Source: Clostridium carboxidivorans P7 (lineage in GTDB: Bacteria > Bacillota > Clostridia > Clostridiales > Clostridiaceae). From it: a stretch of DNA of 64,000 nucleotides. The notes under the pieces are model-generated. The model was not told the DNA's origin, made no database searches, and was given only the letters and a program-made list of their open reading frames with translations. Each line of letters starts with the position of its first letter. Within the stretch, counting starts at the first letter, position 1. The translations under genes were made by a program, and so were the position numbers. This document shows positions 44,001 through 53,338 of the stretch, in pieces. The stretch is from NCBI RefSeq assembly GCF_001038625.1, contig NZ_CP011803.1, positions 496,001 through 560,000 of the forward strand, read 5' to 3'.

Positions 44001-44531
44001 TTATTCACCTCTTCCTTCTAAATTTAAGTAGTTTTCCTTAAATTTTGTTTGTGCTCTTGATATAAGAGTGCCTACGGAATTTTTATCAACTCCGATTACT
44101 TCTGCAATTTCACTATATTTATATCCCGAAAACTTAAGAAGCAGACACATACGATCTCTAGGTGAAAGTATATTTAGTACCTTTTTAGTTAAATCTACTT
44201 CACAATTATTAATTGCAACTTCTTCAATTGAAACTACATTATCCATTTCTTTTTTATAAATCATCTCATTTTTTCCCTCATGAACTTTTTTATCTCTTAT
44301 ATAATTATAGGAAGTATTAGTGGAAACTTTATTTAACCATGCAGCAATGTTGTCATGAGCAGGTGGTGAATTATATAATTTTATAAATACCTCCTGTGTT
44401 AAATCTTCAGCTGCATGCATGTCACCAGTGAGGTAGGAAATTCTTTTAAAGATGGTGTCATAATATTTCTCATATGCAGTTTTAAAATTTTGTTCTTGTT
44501 TTTTCTTATTAAAATAACTAATAACACCCAT
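44001..44531 (-). CDS. ECF-family RNA polymerase sigma factor
   Basis: 176 residues. Region 2: YYDTIFKRISYLTGDMHAAE and DLTQEVFIKLY. Region 4: LSPRDRMCLLLKFSGYKYSE and IAEVIGVDKNSVGTLISRAQ. Heads a four-gene minus-strand operon with anti-sigma and ABC exporter. GGGGGAAG site. Probably autoregulated; the 20-base palindrome at 44581-44600 lies in its leader region. Confidence 0.92.
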   Translation of the reverse strand: MGVISYFNKKKQEQNFKTAYEKYYDTIFKRISYLTGDMHAAEDLTQEVFIKLYNSPPAHDNIAAWLNKVSTNTSYNYIRDKKVHEGKNEMIYKKEMDNVVSIEEVAINNCEVDLTKKVLNILSPRDRMCLLLKFSGYKYSEIAEVIGVDKNSVGTLISRAQTKFKENYLNLEGRGE

Positions 44532-44580
44532 ATTTTAGTTGTCTTCCCCCTTAGGTAACTTTGTCCAAAAGCTTTTGATT

Positions 44581-44600
44581 AAAATATTCTAGAATATTTT
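44581..44600. promoter_or_regulatory. Perfect 20-bp palindrome before the sigma gene
   Basis: AAAATATTCTAGAATATTTT, 50 bases upstream of the sigma start. No T-run for termination on either side, so an operator is likelier than a terminator. Confidence 0.45.
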
Positions 44601-44780
44601 GATACCTTTTCTCAATTTTGGTATCTATAATATTAACACATAAGTATTAGAAATTGTGACAGAGATTAGAAAAAAGTATAAATTTTCGTGTATTGTGCAA
44701 GTTTATATTATTAACCTACGTGAGTAAGATGGTATAAGGACTTTATAGAAAATAATTATCATGTTTAAGAAGGTGAAGTA

Positions 44781-45599
44781 ATGAATTTGAAAAGAAAAGC
44801 AATTAGAGTAGGAATTGCTGCTTCCTTATGTATATTGGTGTCAAATTTATTAAAATTAAAATATCCTTTTTTTGTTGTGCTTCCTGCAGTTATGCCTATA
44901 TCCACTTTTTTTGGTGAAACAATTAAGTTTGGAGCAAATAGGATTATTGGCAGCTTTATCGGGGCTCTAATTGGGGTTATACTTGTAACTCTTCAATGGC
45001 AAAATACTATTTTAATTGGAATAGGAGTAATGCTCATTATTTATATTTGTAGTTACCTTAAATGGGATAGTACTACATCTATTGCTTGCCTGGTATTTGT
45101 GTCTATTATGCTTGGGGTAAAAGAGGCTGGAGCTATTTTATATAGCGCCCACAGATTGTTGGATACATTAATAGGCATATCTATTACTACAATTGTAAAT
45201 AACTATGTTTTCAATCCCAATATGATCAAAGTACTTAAAAATAGAGCCCAAGATATACAACAAAGTCTACTTAATTTAGTTAGCGATAAGGAATTTATAG
45301 AAGATAAGAGTGAATTAGATAATATTGAAAAAAGTATAAACAGTTTAAGGGAAACCTTCAATATATATTCTGAAGAAATTAAAGTTAGTTCAAAATTTTT
45401 GCCTGTAAAAAATAAATTAGATAAAATGTTGGATGTTTTTACTATTATTTTTCAACAGGTTGGAATAATTAATTATATCAACGTTAATGACGATTTTCAT
45501 GATCTTAATAAGGAAAATATTAATATGATTATTAGTTTTCATAAGGATATATTTTTTCGTGAGATGAAAAATTTAAACGAAATTATAAAAAGTATTTAG
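44781..45599 (+). CDS. Aromatic acid exporter/FUSC-like membrane protein
   Basis: 272 residues. The first 150 form five or six membrane segments (KYPFFVVLPAVMPISTFFGE, GANRIIGSFIGALIGVIL, HRLLDTLIGISITTIVN), as in the ArAE/DUF939 family; the rest is a cytoplasmic helical domain. Such proteins are proposed to export aromatic or other organic acids. Encoded alone, AGAAGGTG site. Divergent from the sigma operon; substrate unknown. Confidence 0.8.
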   Translation: MNLKRKAIRVGIAASLCILVSNLLKLKYPFFVVLPAVMPISTFFGETIKFGANRIIGSFIGALIGVILVTLQWQNTILIGIGVMLIIYICSYLKWDSTTSIACLVFVSIMLGVKEAGAILYSAHRLLDTLIGISITTIVNNYVFNPNMIKVLKNRAQDIQQSLLNLVSDKEFIEDKSELDNIEKSINSLRETFNIYSEEIKVSSKFLPVKNKLDKMLDVFTIIFQQVGIINYINVNDDFHDLNKENINMIISFHKDIFFREMKNLNEIIKSI

Positions 45600-45759
45600 G
45601 AAGTGTATATATTATTTACAAATATAAATTACAAAGTGTGATAAGTGACTCTATATAACTAACATGAATATTATACATATAAAAGTAAATAATATCCTTG
45701 TATAAAGATATTTTATGTTAATAAATGGTGCCACTAAGTTATATAAGGAGGAGTTCATA

Positions 45760-48105
45760 ATGTCAGGTCCTATAAGTATAGGGGTAAGCATTCCGAGAAA
45801 GGAATCTTTAGATAAGGTTACAGGCGCAGCTAAGTATACAGACGATTCGACAACTCCGTGGATGTTATATGCAAAGCTGTTAACAAGTCCTCATGCACAT
45901 GCAAACATAAAATCAATAAATATAGAAGCTGCTTTGAAATCTAAAGGAGTTAAATCAATAGTAACTGGTGATTATTTTCCAACACAATGTGGTGCAAACA
46001 TTGAAGATAGACCTCCTTTAGCTAAGGACAAAGTAAGATATTTTGGAGAACCTATAGCAATAGTAGTTGCAAGTAGTGAAGAAGAAGCTGCCAGGGCATT
46101 AAAACTTATTAAGGTAGAGTATGAACAACTTCCAGTAGTAAATTCTGTTAACCAGGCAATTAAACCTGATGCTCCTCTAATTCATCCCAATTTATCTAAA
46201 TATGCTTGTGTTGTTAATTTTGCAAACCCCAAAGAAAATAGTAATATTGCTACCCAGGTGAAAATTCGAAAGGGTGATATGGCTAAAGGATGGGCAGAGA
46301 GTGATGTGGTGATTGAGTCTAGTTTTACACTGCCAGAGTCAGATCATTTAGCTATGGAAACCCGCAATGCAAAGGCACAAATATTACATGATGGTCGTGT
46401 TATTATATATACTTCTTCACAAGCACCCTTTCATGTAAAACAGGTTATAAGTAAACATTATAATATACCTGAAGGTAATATTATAGTTCGTGTTCCTCTA
46501 GTAGGAGGTGCCTTTGGGGGTAAAGCATGTGTTCAATTAGAACTTTTAGCTTATCTGGCATCAAAATCTGTAGACGGTAAAATGGTTAAAATAGCAAATA
46601 CAAGAGAAGAAGATATGGTTACATCTCCTTGCAAAATAGGTTTGGAAGCAAATCTTAAAATAGGGGCTTCTAAAGATGGAATGATAAAGGCATTAGAATG
46701 TACTTATTTAGTAGATTGTGGTGCTTACACAGACACTAGTCCAACCATGGCAAAAGCCATAGCAGTTGACTGTACAGGTCCATATAATATTGAAAATGTT
46801 TTTTGTGACTCTTTATGTGTTTATACTAATCATACTTATGCAACTTCCTACAGAAGTTTTGGGCATGTATCCTTTACCTTTTGTATTGAGAGATTGCTTG
46901 ATAAATTAGCAGCAGCATTAAAAATAGATATGTTTGATTTAAGAAGAAAGAATGCAATTTCTCCTGGTAAATTTTCTCCTACACAAGTAAAAATAACTGA
47001 AAGCAATACGGGAAGCTTGCAAAAATGTCTTGATAAGCTAAAACAAGTTATCAATTGGAATCCTGCAAATATAATTGAGATTAATGGTGATATTGTTCAC
47101 ACAAAAGCCATTAGTTGTTTTTGGAAAACTTCAGATTCACCATCAAATGCTGTTTCCGGAGTTATTTTAACATTTAATAAAGATGGAAGTATCAATTTAA
47201 ATTGTGGTGCTGTAGAAATTGGTCCTGGTATGAAAACTGCTGCAGCACAAATATTGGCAAAGAGAATGAATATGGATGTAAGTAGAATTCATGTTTTCAT
47301 GGGAGTAGATACTCAAATTTCACCTGAACACTGGAAAACAGTGGCTAGTGTTACAACGTTTATGGTTGGAAAATCAGTTTTAAAAGCTGCTGAAGATTTA
47401 ATAAAACAACTAATTAGCATAGCTTCTATAGTAATGAAATGTCCTGTAGAAGATCTAGAAGTAGCTAATGAAAAGGTTTTTTTAAAGGATGATCCTGATG
47501 TATACATATCTTTTAAAGATTTAGTACATGGTTTTTCATATACCAATGGAATATCCATAGGAGGGCAAATAATAGGAAAAGGCAGTTATATGGTGAGACA
47601 CATAACCGAACTTAATAAAGAAAATGGAAAAGGAAAGGCCGGTCCTTTCTGGACAGTAGGTGCACAGGAAGTTGAAATTGAATATAACCGCAAAAATTAC
47701 ACCTATAGAATTTTGAAAGCTGCTACTGTTATTGATGCAGGCAAGGTAATTAACCCTAAAATAGTGAGAGGATTAATAATGGGAGGTATGAATATGGGGC
47801 TTAGTATAGCTACTAGAGAAGAATTTTTATACAATGATGAAGGAATTCTTCAAAATACAAGTTTACGTACATATAAACTCATACGTTTTGGTGAGACTCC
47901 TGAATATATAGTGGATTTTATTGAAACTCCTCAAATTGATGCGCCTTATGGTGCAAGGGGATTAGCGGAACATGGAATTATAGGTGTTCCAGCGGCTTTT
48001 GCCACAGCATTATCATTAGCAGCAGAAAGTGACTTTCTTAAAATACCTATTACACCAGAAGTTATATGGCAAGCTAAGACTGGAGGAAAACATGATACCC
48101 TTTGA
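45760..48105 (+). CDS. xdhA: Xanthine dehydrogenase-type molybdopterin subunit
   Basis: Catalytic subunit of a molybdenum hydroxylase, 781 residues. Landmarks: GAAKYTDD, VGGAFGGK (molybdopterin contact), LGASIATRE-like GMNMGLSIATREEF and ARGLAEHGIIGVPAAFATAL, which carries the catalytic Glu. The arginine motif reads RSFGHVS rather than the usual RGFGxPQ, so substrate may differ from plain xanthine. The ATG at 45760 follows AAGGAGGAG. With the FAD and 2Fe-2S subunits it forms a three-gene operon. The nearby purine permease supports a purine substrate. In clostridia such enzymes may also need selenium. Confidence 0.85.
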   Translation: MSGPISIGVSIPRKESLDKVTGAAKYTDDSTTPWMLYAKLLTSPHAHANIKSINIEAALKSKGVKSIVTGDYFPTQCGANIEDRPPLAKDKVRYFGEPIAIVVASSEEEAARALKLIKVEYEQLPVVNSVNQAIKPDAPLIHPNLSKYACVVNFANPKENSNIATQVKIRKGDMAKGWAESDVVIESSFTLPESDHLAMETRNAKAQILHDGRVIIYTSSQAPFHVKQVISKHYNIPEGNIIVRVPLVGGAFGGKACVQLELLAYLASKSVDGKMVKIANTREEDMVTSPCKIGLEANLKIGASKDGMIKALECTYLVDCGAYTDTSPTMAKAIAVDCTGPYNIENVFCDSLCVYTNHTYATSYRSFGHVSFTFCIERLLDKLAAALKIDMFDLRRKNAISPGKFSPTQVKITESNTGSLQKCLDKLKQVINWNPANIIEINGDIVHTKAISCFWKTSDSPSNAVSGVILTFNKDGSINLNCGAVEIGPGMKTAAAQILAKRMNMDVSRIHVFMGVDTQISPEHWKTVASVTTFMVGKSVLKAAEDLIKQLISIASIVMKCPVEDLEVANEKVFLKDDPDVYISFKDLVHGFSYTNGISIGGQIIGKGSYMVRHITELNKENGKGKAGPFWTVGAQEVEIEYNRKNYTYRILKAATVIDAGKVINPKIVRGLIMGGMNMGLSIATREEFLYNDEGILQNTSLRTYKLIRFGETPEYIVDFIETPQIDAPYGARGLAEHGIIGVPAAFATALSLAAESDFLKIPITPEVIWQAKTGGKHDTL

Positions 48106-48928
48106 TTTTGAATACTATAAACCTGAATCTATAAACGAAGCTGTTACTTTATTTAAAGAATTACAAAGTCATGGAAAGGAACCTAAATATTATGGTGGTG
48201 GAACAGAAATAATAAGCATGGCAAGAGTTAATAATATTTATACAGGAGCTGTAATTGATATAAAAGGGATACCTGAATGTAATATGCATACACTTCAAAA
48301 TGATAGTTTAATTATTGGATCAGCTGTTACACTTACAAGCATAGCAGAACAAGATTTTTTTCCACTGCTTAGTTTAACAGTAAAAAGAATAGCTGATCAC
48401 ACTATACAGGATAAAATAACTTTAGGTGGAAATTTAGCAGGCACAATAATATATAGAGAAGCTGTACTTCCGCTTTTATTAAGTAATAGTGAAGTAGTAA
48501 TAGCTGGAAGCTGTGGTATAAAAAAAGTATCCATAATGGATATCTTCAATGAAAGAATACAAATTGATAATGGGGATCTTATTGTACAAATAGAAGTAAA
48601 AAGAAATTTTTTGGATATGCCACATTTACATGTAAAAAGAACTAAAAGTGACAAAATTGATTATCCTTTAATAACGCTTGCAGCACTAAAGGATAACGAC
48701 GTTATTAAAGTTGCGTTTAGTGGATTATTTAAATATCCTTTTAGATCCTTTGAGGTGGAAAATATAATTAACAATAAAGCGTTAAATTTAAATCAACGTA
48801 TAAACAATATAATAAGCAGTATATCATCTAATATCTATAGTGATTTAAATGGGTCTTCAGAGTATAGAAAGTTTGTATTACAGAGTATGCTTTTAGAGAC
48901 AATGGAAGAACTTGAAGGGGGGACTTAA
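48092..48928 (+). CDS. xdhB: Xanthine dehydrogenase-type FAD subunit
   Basis: 278 residues of the CODH/xanthine dehydrogenase FAD family: YYKPESINEAVTLF, YYGGGTEIISMARVN and TLGGNLAGTI bind FAD. The usual 'GGNxxxxSPAAD' continues here as GGNLAGTIIYREAVLPLL. The ATG at 48092 overlaps the catalytic gene by 14 bases and has TGGAGG. Carries electrons from the 2Fe-2S centres to NAD+ or another acceptor. Confidence 0.88.
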   Translation: MIPFDFEYYKPESINEAVTLFKELQSHGKEPKYYGGGTEIISMARVNNIYTGAVIDIKGIPECNMHTLQNDSLIIGSAVTLTSIAEQDFFPLLSLTVKRIADHTIQDKITLGGNLAGTIIYREAVLPLLLSNSEVVIAGSCGIKKVSIMDIFNERIQIDNGDLIVQIEVKRNFLDMPHLHVKRTKSDKIDYPLITLAALKDNDVIKVAFSGLFKYPFRSFEVENIINNKALNLNQRINNIISSISSNIYSDLNGSSEYRKFVLQSMLLETMEELEGGT

Positions 48929-49402
48929 ATGCTGCAAGTTTTGGAAAAATCAATAATTACACTAAATGTCAATAATGAAGATATAGAAGTAGTTGTTAAA
49001 CCATCTGATATTTTATTAAATACTCTAAGGCTTCAACTTGGTCTTACAGGAGCAAAACCTGGTTGTGAAAATGGAGATTGTGGTTCTTGTACGGTTCTCG
49101 TAGATGGATGGCCTATAAAATCCTGTTTAATGCTTACAGTTGAGGCAATTGGTAAAAAAATAACTACCATAGAAGGTTTGAAAAATACTCCAATACAGCA
49201 AGCCTTTGTTGATAATTTCAGCTTTCAATGTGGATATTGCACATCAGGATTTTTAATGGTTTGTTATGCTTTAACTAATATTCATCCCGATACAAATGAT
49301 TATGTTATTGCAGAATGGCTTCAATCTAATATATGTAGGTGTACTGGTTATGAAGAGATTAACAATGCTATTAAATCAGTGTTAAATACAGGTAAAAGCT
49401 AG
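48929..49402 (+). CDS. xdhC: Xanthine dehydrogenase-type 2Fe-2S subunit
   Basis: 157 residues with two clusters. The plant-type one has KPGCENGDCGSCTVLVDG and a later Cys in PIKSCLML. The helical one has FQCGYCTSGFLMVCYAL and NICRCTGYEEI. Starts directly on the base after the FAD gene's stop, behind AGGGGGG. Links the molybdenum centre to FAD. Confidence 0.92.
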   Translation: MLQVLEKSIITLNVNNEDIEVVVKPSDILLNTLRLQLGLTGAKPGCENGDCGSCTVLVDGWPIKSCLMLTVEAIGKKITTIEGLKNTPIQQAFVDNFSFQCGYCTSGFLMVCYALTNIHPDTNDYVIAEWLQSNICRCTGYEEINNAIKSVLNTGKS

Positions 49403-49418
49403 ATTTTAGTCTAAAAGA

Positions 49419-49443
49419 GGGTAACAGTATGAAACTGTTACCC
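49419..49443. terminator. Terminator between hydroxylase and permease genes
   Basis: Perfect stem GGGTAACAGT / ACTGTTACCC with a 5-base loop, lying between convergent genes. Confidence 0.75.
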
Positions 49444-49477
49444 ATTGTTTATTAATAATAATTTCTTATTTTAAAAA

Positions 49478-50842
49478 TTAAGCTTCAGAACATTTTGGAG
49501 AAGGGTCTACATCAGTATGAATGTTAGTTTCAACATTTTTGTTTCCGTGGTTTAAAAATGCATTTAATAATACGGCAACAACTGATGCAGAAACTATACC
49601 ACTGCTGAATATAGATTTAAAAATTGATGGAGTATGATCAAGTAAAGTAGGTACACCTGTAATTCCAAGACCTACACCAATAGAACAAGCAACAACAAGC
49701 ATATTGCAATTGTTATTAAAATCTACATCAGAAAGCATTTGAATTCCAGCTACTGCAACCATTGCAAACATTATAGTTGTAGCTCCACCTATAACAGGTT
49801 GAGGAATAATTGTAGCTATAGCTGCAAATTTTGGAATTAAACCAAGGCATACTAAAATGATACCAGAAGCAACTACAACAAAACGGCTTTTTACTTTGCT
49901 TAGTGATAAAAGACCAAGGTTTTGATTAAAAGTTGTGTAAGGGAAGGAATTAAAAATGCCTCCTAAGATTGTGGCAATTCCTTCTGCTCTAAGACCACGT
50001 ACAATATCTTTTTCAGAAATTTCTTTATCACAAACTCTTCCAATTCCAAGAAAAGTACCTGTAGATTCAATCATTACTGTTAACATAACAAAAGTCATCA
50101 TGATTATTGAGCCAATATCGAACTTTGGAAAACCAAAGTTAAATGGATGCACAAAGCTTATCCATTTTGCATTCATAACTGGTGAAAAGTCTACTTTTCC
50201 CATGAATGAAGCAACTATAGTACCTAGAATAATACCATTTAAAACAGAAATTGCTTGAAAAAATCCTTTGAAAAATTTATTTGATAGTAGAACCACAATC
50301 ATTACAAATCCAGCTAATAAAAGATTAGATACACTTCCAAAGTCTTTAGCACCTGAACCACCACCAATGCTAGTTATACCTACATTTATTAGAGAAAGAC
50401 CAATCATAGTAACAACTGTGCCTGTTACAACAGTAGGAAAAAACTTAAGTATTTTACCATACAGTGGTGCAATAAGTACTACAATAATTGCGGCCACTAT
50501 TATGGAACCATAGGCTGCCTGCATTCCTAAATTTTTACCTACGATTATAAGTGGACCAACAGCTGCAAAGGTACAACCTAATATTGCTGGCAATCTAATA
50601 CCAATGTTAGGGCCTATTCCAAGTGCTTGTATTAAAGTTGCAATTCCACAAGTAAATAAGTCGGCTGCAACTAAAAGTTCTAATTGAGCTGGTGTCAAAC
50701 CTACTGCACCACCTATAATCAATGGTACAGCTACAGCGCCTGCGTACATGGCAAGTACATGCTGTAAACCTAATGTAAACAGTTGAGGAGCAGGAAGAAC
50801 TTCATTTACCTTATCAACTGCATTCATTTTTTCATCTTCCAT
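49478..50842 (-). CDS. Uracil-xanthine permease family (purine) transporter
   Basis: Membrane importer of the NCS2 family, 454 residues, from the ATG at 50842 (ACAGGAGG site; an earlier in-frame start lacks one). Landmarks: LGLQHVLAMYAGAVAVPLII, GIGPNIGIRLPAILGCTFAA, MIESTGTFLGIGRV and FNSFPYTTFNQNLGLLSLSK. The last has the NQN motif shared with bacterial xanthine/uric acid permeases. A guanine-class riboswitch precedes it, which confirms a purine cargo, most likely xanthine or guanine. Confidence 0.9.
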   Translation of the reverse strand: MEDEKMNAVDKVNEVLPAPQLFTLGLQHVLAMYAGAVAVPLIIGGAVGLTPAQLELLVAADLFTCGIATLIQALGIGPNIGIRLPAILGCTFAAVGPLIIVGKNLGMQAAYGSIIVAAIIVVLIAPLYGKILKFFPTVVTGTVVTMIGLSLINVGITSIGGGSGAKDFGSVSNLLLAGFVMIVVLLSNKFFKGFFQAISVLNGIILGTIVASFMGKVDFSPVMNAKWISFVHPFNFGFPKFDIGSIIMMTFVMLTVMIESTGTFLGIGRVCDKEISEKDIVRGLRAEGIATILGGIFNSFPYTTFNQNLGLLSLSKVKSRFVVVASGIILVCLGLIPKFAAIATIIPQPVIGGATTIMFAMVAVAGIQMLSDVDFNNNCNMLVVACSIGVGLGITGVPTLLDHTPSIFKSIFSSGIVSASVVAVLLNAFLNHGNKNVETNIHTDVDPSPKCSEA

Positions 50843-50921
50843 AATAAAAAAACCTCCTGTAAAATTAAAAAATAGTATATAATATTGCTTACTTGAGGAA
50901 TTTTTCCACAAGCTTTTAAAT

Positions 50922-50965
50922 ACAAAATAAAAATCCGCGGCTAATTCATGGAGAATCTGCAGCGG
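50922..50965 (-). terminator. Terminator of the purine riboswitch
   Basis: Minus-strand stem CCGCTGCAGATTC / GAATTAGCCGCGG (imperfect) followed by ATTTTTATTTT. Together with the aptamer it makes a transcriptional off-switch. Confidence 0.7.
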
Positions 50966-51023
50966 AATTCGAAAAACATCTCATTAAACTGATAAAAGTT
51001 TAAAGTATATAGTTTCCTCAGAT

Positions 51024-51096
51024 TCATCCATAGAAAGGAAATTACGGTTTCCTAGTAGAGACTCCTGAACCATTATTATCAGGATTATACGGATGA
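51024..51096 (-). ncRNA. Purine riboswitch, guanine class
   Basis: On the minus strand: P1 TCATCC with GGATGA, then J1/2 GTATAATC, P2 CCTGA with TCAGG, J2/3 GTCTCTAC, P3 GGAAACCGTAATTTCC, and J3/1 TTCTATGG. The C in CTAT at the base-recognition position indicates guanine/xanthine rather than adenine. Confidence 0.92.
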
Positions 51097-51258
51097 CTTA
51101 TTTAGTATTATGACATCATGTTAGCATAGTTTTTTAAAAATATCAATACAATTTATTAAATTTAAACATAAATATTCGTGTTTAATAGTATTTTTTTACA
51201 TATAAGTATACTATAGTTCGTACTGTAACGAATTATAGCGTTTGAAATTTAATTGGGT

Positions 51259-51293
51259 TCTGTCAATTGTCCTCTTGAAAAAGTTGAGTCAAT
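51259..51293 (+). repeat. End fragment of the multi-hairpin repeat
   Basis: TCTGTCAATTGTCCTCT and then AAAAAGTTGAGTC match the right end of copy A (21540-21575). The rest of the element is absent. Confidence 0.6.
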
Positions 51294-51297
51294 TAAA

Positions 51298-51345
51298 TAA
51301 AAGCTGTGAAATTAAGGTAGAATTACCCTTATATTCACAGCTTTT
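51298..51345 (-). terminator. Terminator of gltX
   Basis: AAAAGCTGTGAA / TTCACAGCTTTT stem 15 bases after the gltX stop, with a T-rich run on the minus side. Confidence 0.75.
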
Positions 51346-51359
51346 TAATATCTATAGGT

Positions 51360-52814
51360 TTATTGTGCAGCTTTAAGTTTTTCAATACCTACTTGAATTC
51401 TTCTTAAAGTTTCTTCTTTACCTATTATTTCAGCTATTTCGTAAGCACCGCCTGGAGTTGATTTTTTACCTGAAACAGCAGTTCTTACAGGCCATAAAAC
51501 TATACCATTTTTAACTCCAAGTTCTGCAACTAAATCCATACAAATTTTTTCTATATTTTCAAAAGTCCATGGAGTTAAAGCTTCAAATCTAGGCAATATT
51601 TTTTCTAAAACATCTAATGAATTTTTGTAGTTTGTTTTCATCTTCTTATGAACATAAAGTTCTGCTGAATGTTCTGGAAGAGCTTCAAAAAAGTCTACCA
51701 TATCAGGTATTTCATTTAAAACTTCTACTCTTGTCTGTAGAAGTGGGCTTATTTTAGTAAAATCTAAATCTTTAGTTATAACCTTTTTATAATAAGGAAG
51801 AGCTAATTTATGAAACTCTTCTAATGGAAGTTTCTTTATATATTCTCCATTCATCCATCTTAATTTTACATCATCAAATATAGCTGGTGATTTATTTATA
51901 TTTTTATAGTTAAAGGTTTCCACTAATTCATCAATAGTGAATATTTCTTTTTCACCACCTGGATTCCAACCAAGTAAAGCTATATAATTTAGTATAGCAT
52001 CCTTTAAATAGCCTTTTGCCATTAAATCTTCAAAGGAAGCATCTCCATTTCTTTTACTTAATTTATGATGAGTATCCTTCATTATTGGAGGACAATGTAC
52101 ATATATTGGAACGTCCCATCCAAAAGCTTCATATAATCTGTTATATTTAGGTGATGATGATAAGTATTCACTTCCACGAACTACATGAGTTATTCCCATT
52201 AAATGATCATCTACTACATTAGCAAAATTATATGTAGGGAATCCATCTGATTTTATAAGTATCATATCATCCAATTCTGAGTTATCTACAGTTATAGTTC
52301 CGTAAATATCATCTTCAAAGCTTGTAGTGCCTGTTGAAGGATTATTTTGTCTTATAACATAAGGAATACCAGAAGCCAACTTTTCTTCTATTTCTTCCTT
52401 AGATAAACTAAGACAGTGTTTATCATATTTAGCAGCTGTATTATTAGCTTCAGCTTCTGCTCTCAAAGTTTCCATTCTTTCTTTAGAACAGAAACAATAG
52501 TAAGCCTCACCTTTTTCTATTAACTGCTTAGCATATTCTATGTATATATTAGTTCTTTCGCTTTGAACATAAGGACCTACTGGACCACCTATATCTGGAC
52601 CTTCATCATGTTTAAGTCCTGTAACCTTTAATGTGTTATAAATTATATCTAGAGCACCCTCTACAAATCTTTCCTGGTCGGTATCCTCTATTCTAAGTAT
52701 AAAGTCTCCATTTTCATGTTTGGCTATTAAGTAAGCATATAATGCTGTTCTTAAATTACCAACATGCATATAACCTGTTGGACTTGGGGCAAATCTTGTT
52801 CTAATTTTAGCCAT
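51360..52814 (-). CDS. gltX: Glutamyl-tRNA synthetase
   Basis: Charges tRNA-Glu; 484 residues. Class I signatures: [17 protein letters not shown] (HIGH-like HVGN) and [10 protein letters not shown] (KMSKS-like). EDTDQERFV is also typical. The ATG at 52814 follows AGGAG; a GTG nine bases earlier overlaps the site. Clostridia generally have more than one gltX; whether this is the discriminating or the nondiscriminating form cannot be read directly. It has its own promoter and a leader terminator. Confidence 0.93.
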   Translation of the reverse strand: MAKIRTRFAPSPTGYMHVGNLRTALYAYLIAKHENGDFILRIEDTDQERFVEGALDIIYNTLKVTGLKHDEGPDIGGPVGPYVQSERTNIYIEYAKQLIEKGEAYYCFCSKERMETLRAEAEANNTAAKYDKHCLSLSKEEIEEKLASGIPYVIRQNNPSTGTTSFEDDIYGTITVDNSELDDMILIKSDGFPTYNFANVVDDHLMGITHVVRGSEYLSSSPKYNRLYEAFGWDVPIYVHCPPIMKDTHHKLSKRNGDASFEDLMAKGYLKDAILNYIALLGWNPGGEKEIFTIDELVETFNYKNINKSPAIFDDVKLRWMNGEYIKKLPLEEFHKLALPYYKKVITKDLDFTKISPLLQTRVEVLNEIPDMVDFFEALPEHSAELYVHKKMKTNYKNSLDVLEKILPRFEALTPWTFENIEKICMDLVAELGVKNGIVLWPVRTAVSGKKSTPGGAYEIAEIIGKEETLRRIQVGIEKLKAAQ

Positions 52815-52845
52815 TTTTACCACTCCTATATTTATTAAAATAAAA

Positions 52846-52870
52846 ACCCTTCATCACAGTGACGAAAGGT
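52846..52870 (-). terminator. Leader terminator-like hairpin before gltX
   Basis: On the minus strand ACCTTTCGTCA pairs with TGATGAAGGGT (two G-U pairs) over a 3-base loop, then TTTTTATTTT. It lies inside the transcript, about 30 bases before the gltX start. The leader is too short for a T-box. Confidence 0.7.
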
Positions 52871-52896
52871 AAACTAACTTAATATTACTACTTATA

Positions 52897-52925
52897 ATAA
52901 TATATTAACAATCAACTGGTGTCAA
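52897..52925 (-). promoter_or_regulatory. Promoter of gltX
   Basis: Minus strand TTGACA (52925-52920), a 17-base spacer and TATTAT (52902-52897), close to consensus. The rest of the gap to 53338 is AT-rich without recognisable features. Confidence 0.75.
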
Positions 52926-53338
52926 GATACGCTGGGAAAAAAGGGAGATGCAAGATATTATATAAGGAAAATTCAAAATTTCTAAAAAATTTAAATATAA
53001 TTATGTAGAATAATTTATTATTATATTATTGATAAAAATTAAACAATAGAATATAAAGAAAAATATGTATACGTTTGTACAAAGTCGAAAAATAAAAAAG
53101 CAAAAGCGCATACGACATAAAAATACAAAAAAATCCATTAGATTTTGCCTAAAAATAGGTCAGAAGTTAAATTATATTTAATAGAACTCTTTAAATTAGC
53201 AGCAAATGTTAGTATACTATATTTAGTAACTGTAATTCATAACTTAAACTAATGTATAGTTTTTTTATATGTAGTATTATAAATAATTTATTATTGTGAG
53301 TTGCAGATAAATAAAATCAATTAGAAGAGGGGATAGAC

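Noticed and set aside
52815..52925. T-box leader for gltX
   Set aside because: The leader is only about 75 bases and lacks the conserved T-box sequence.
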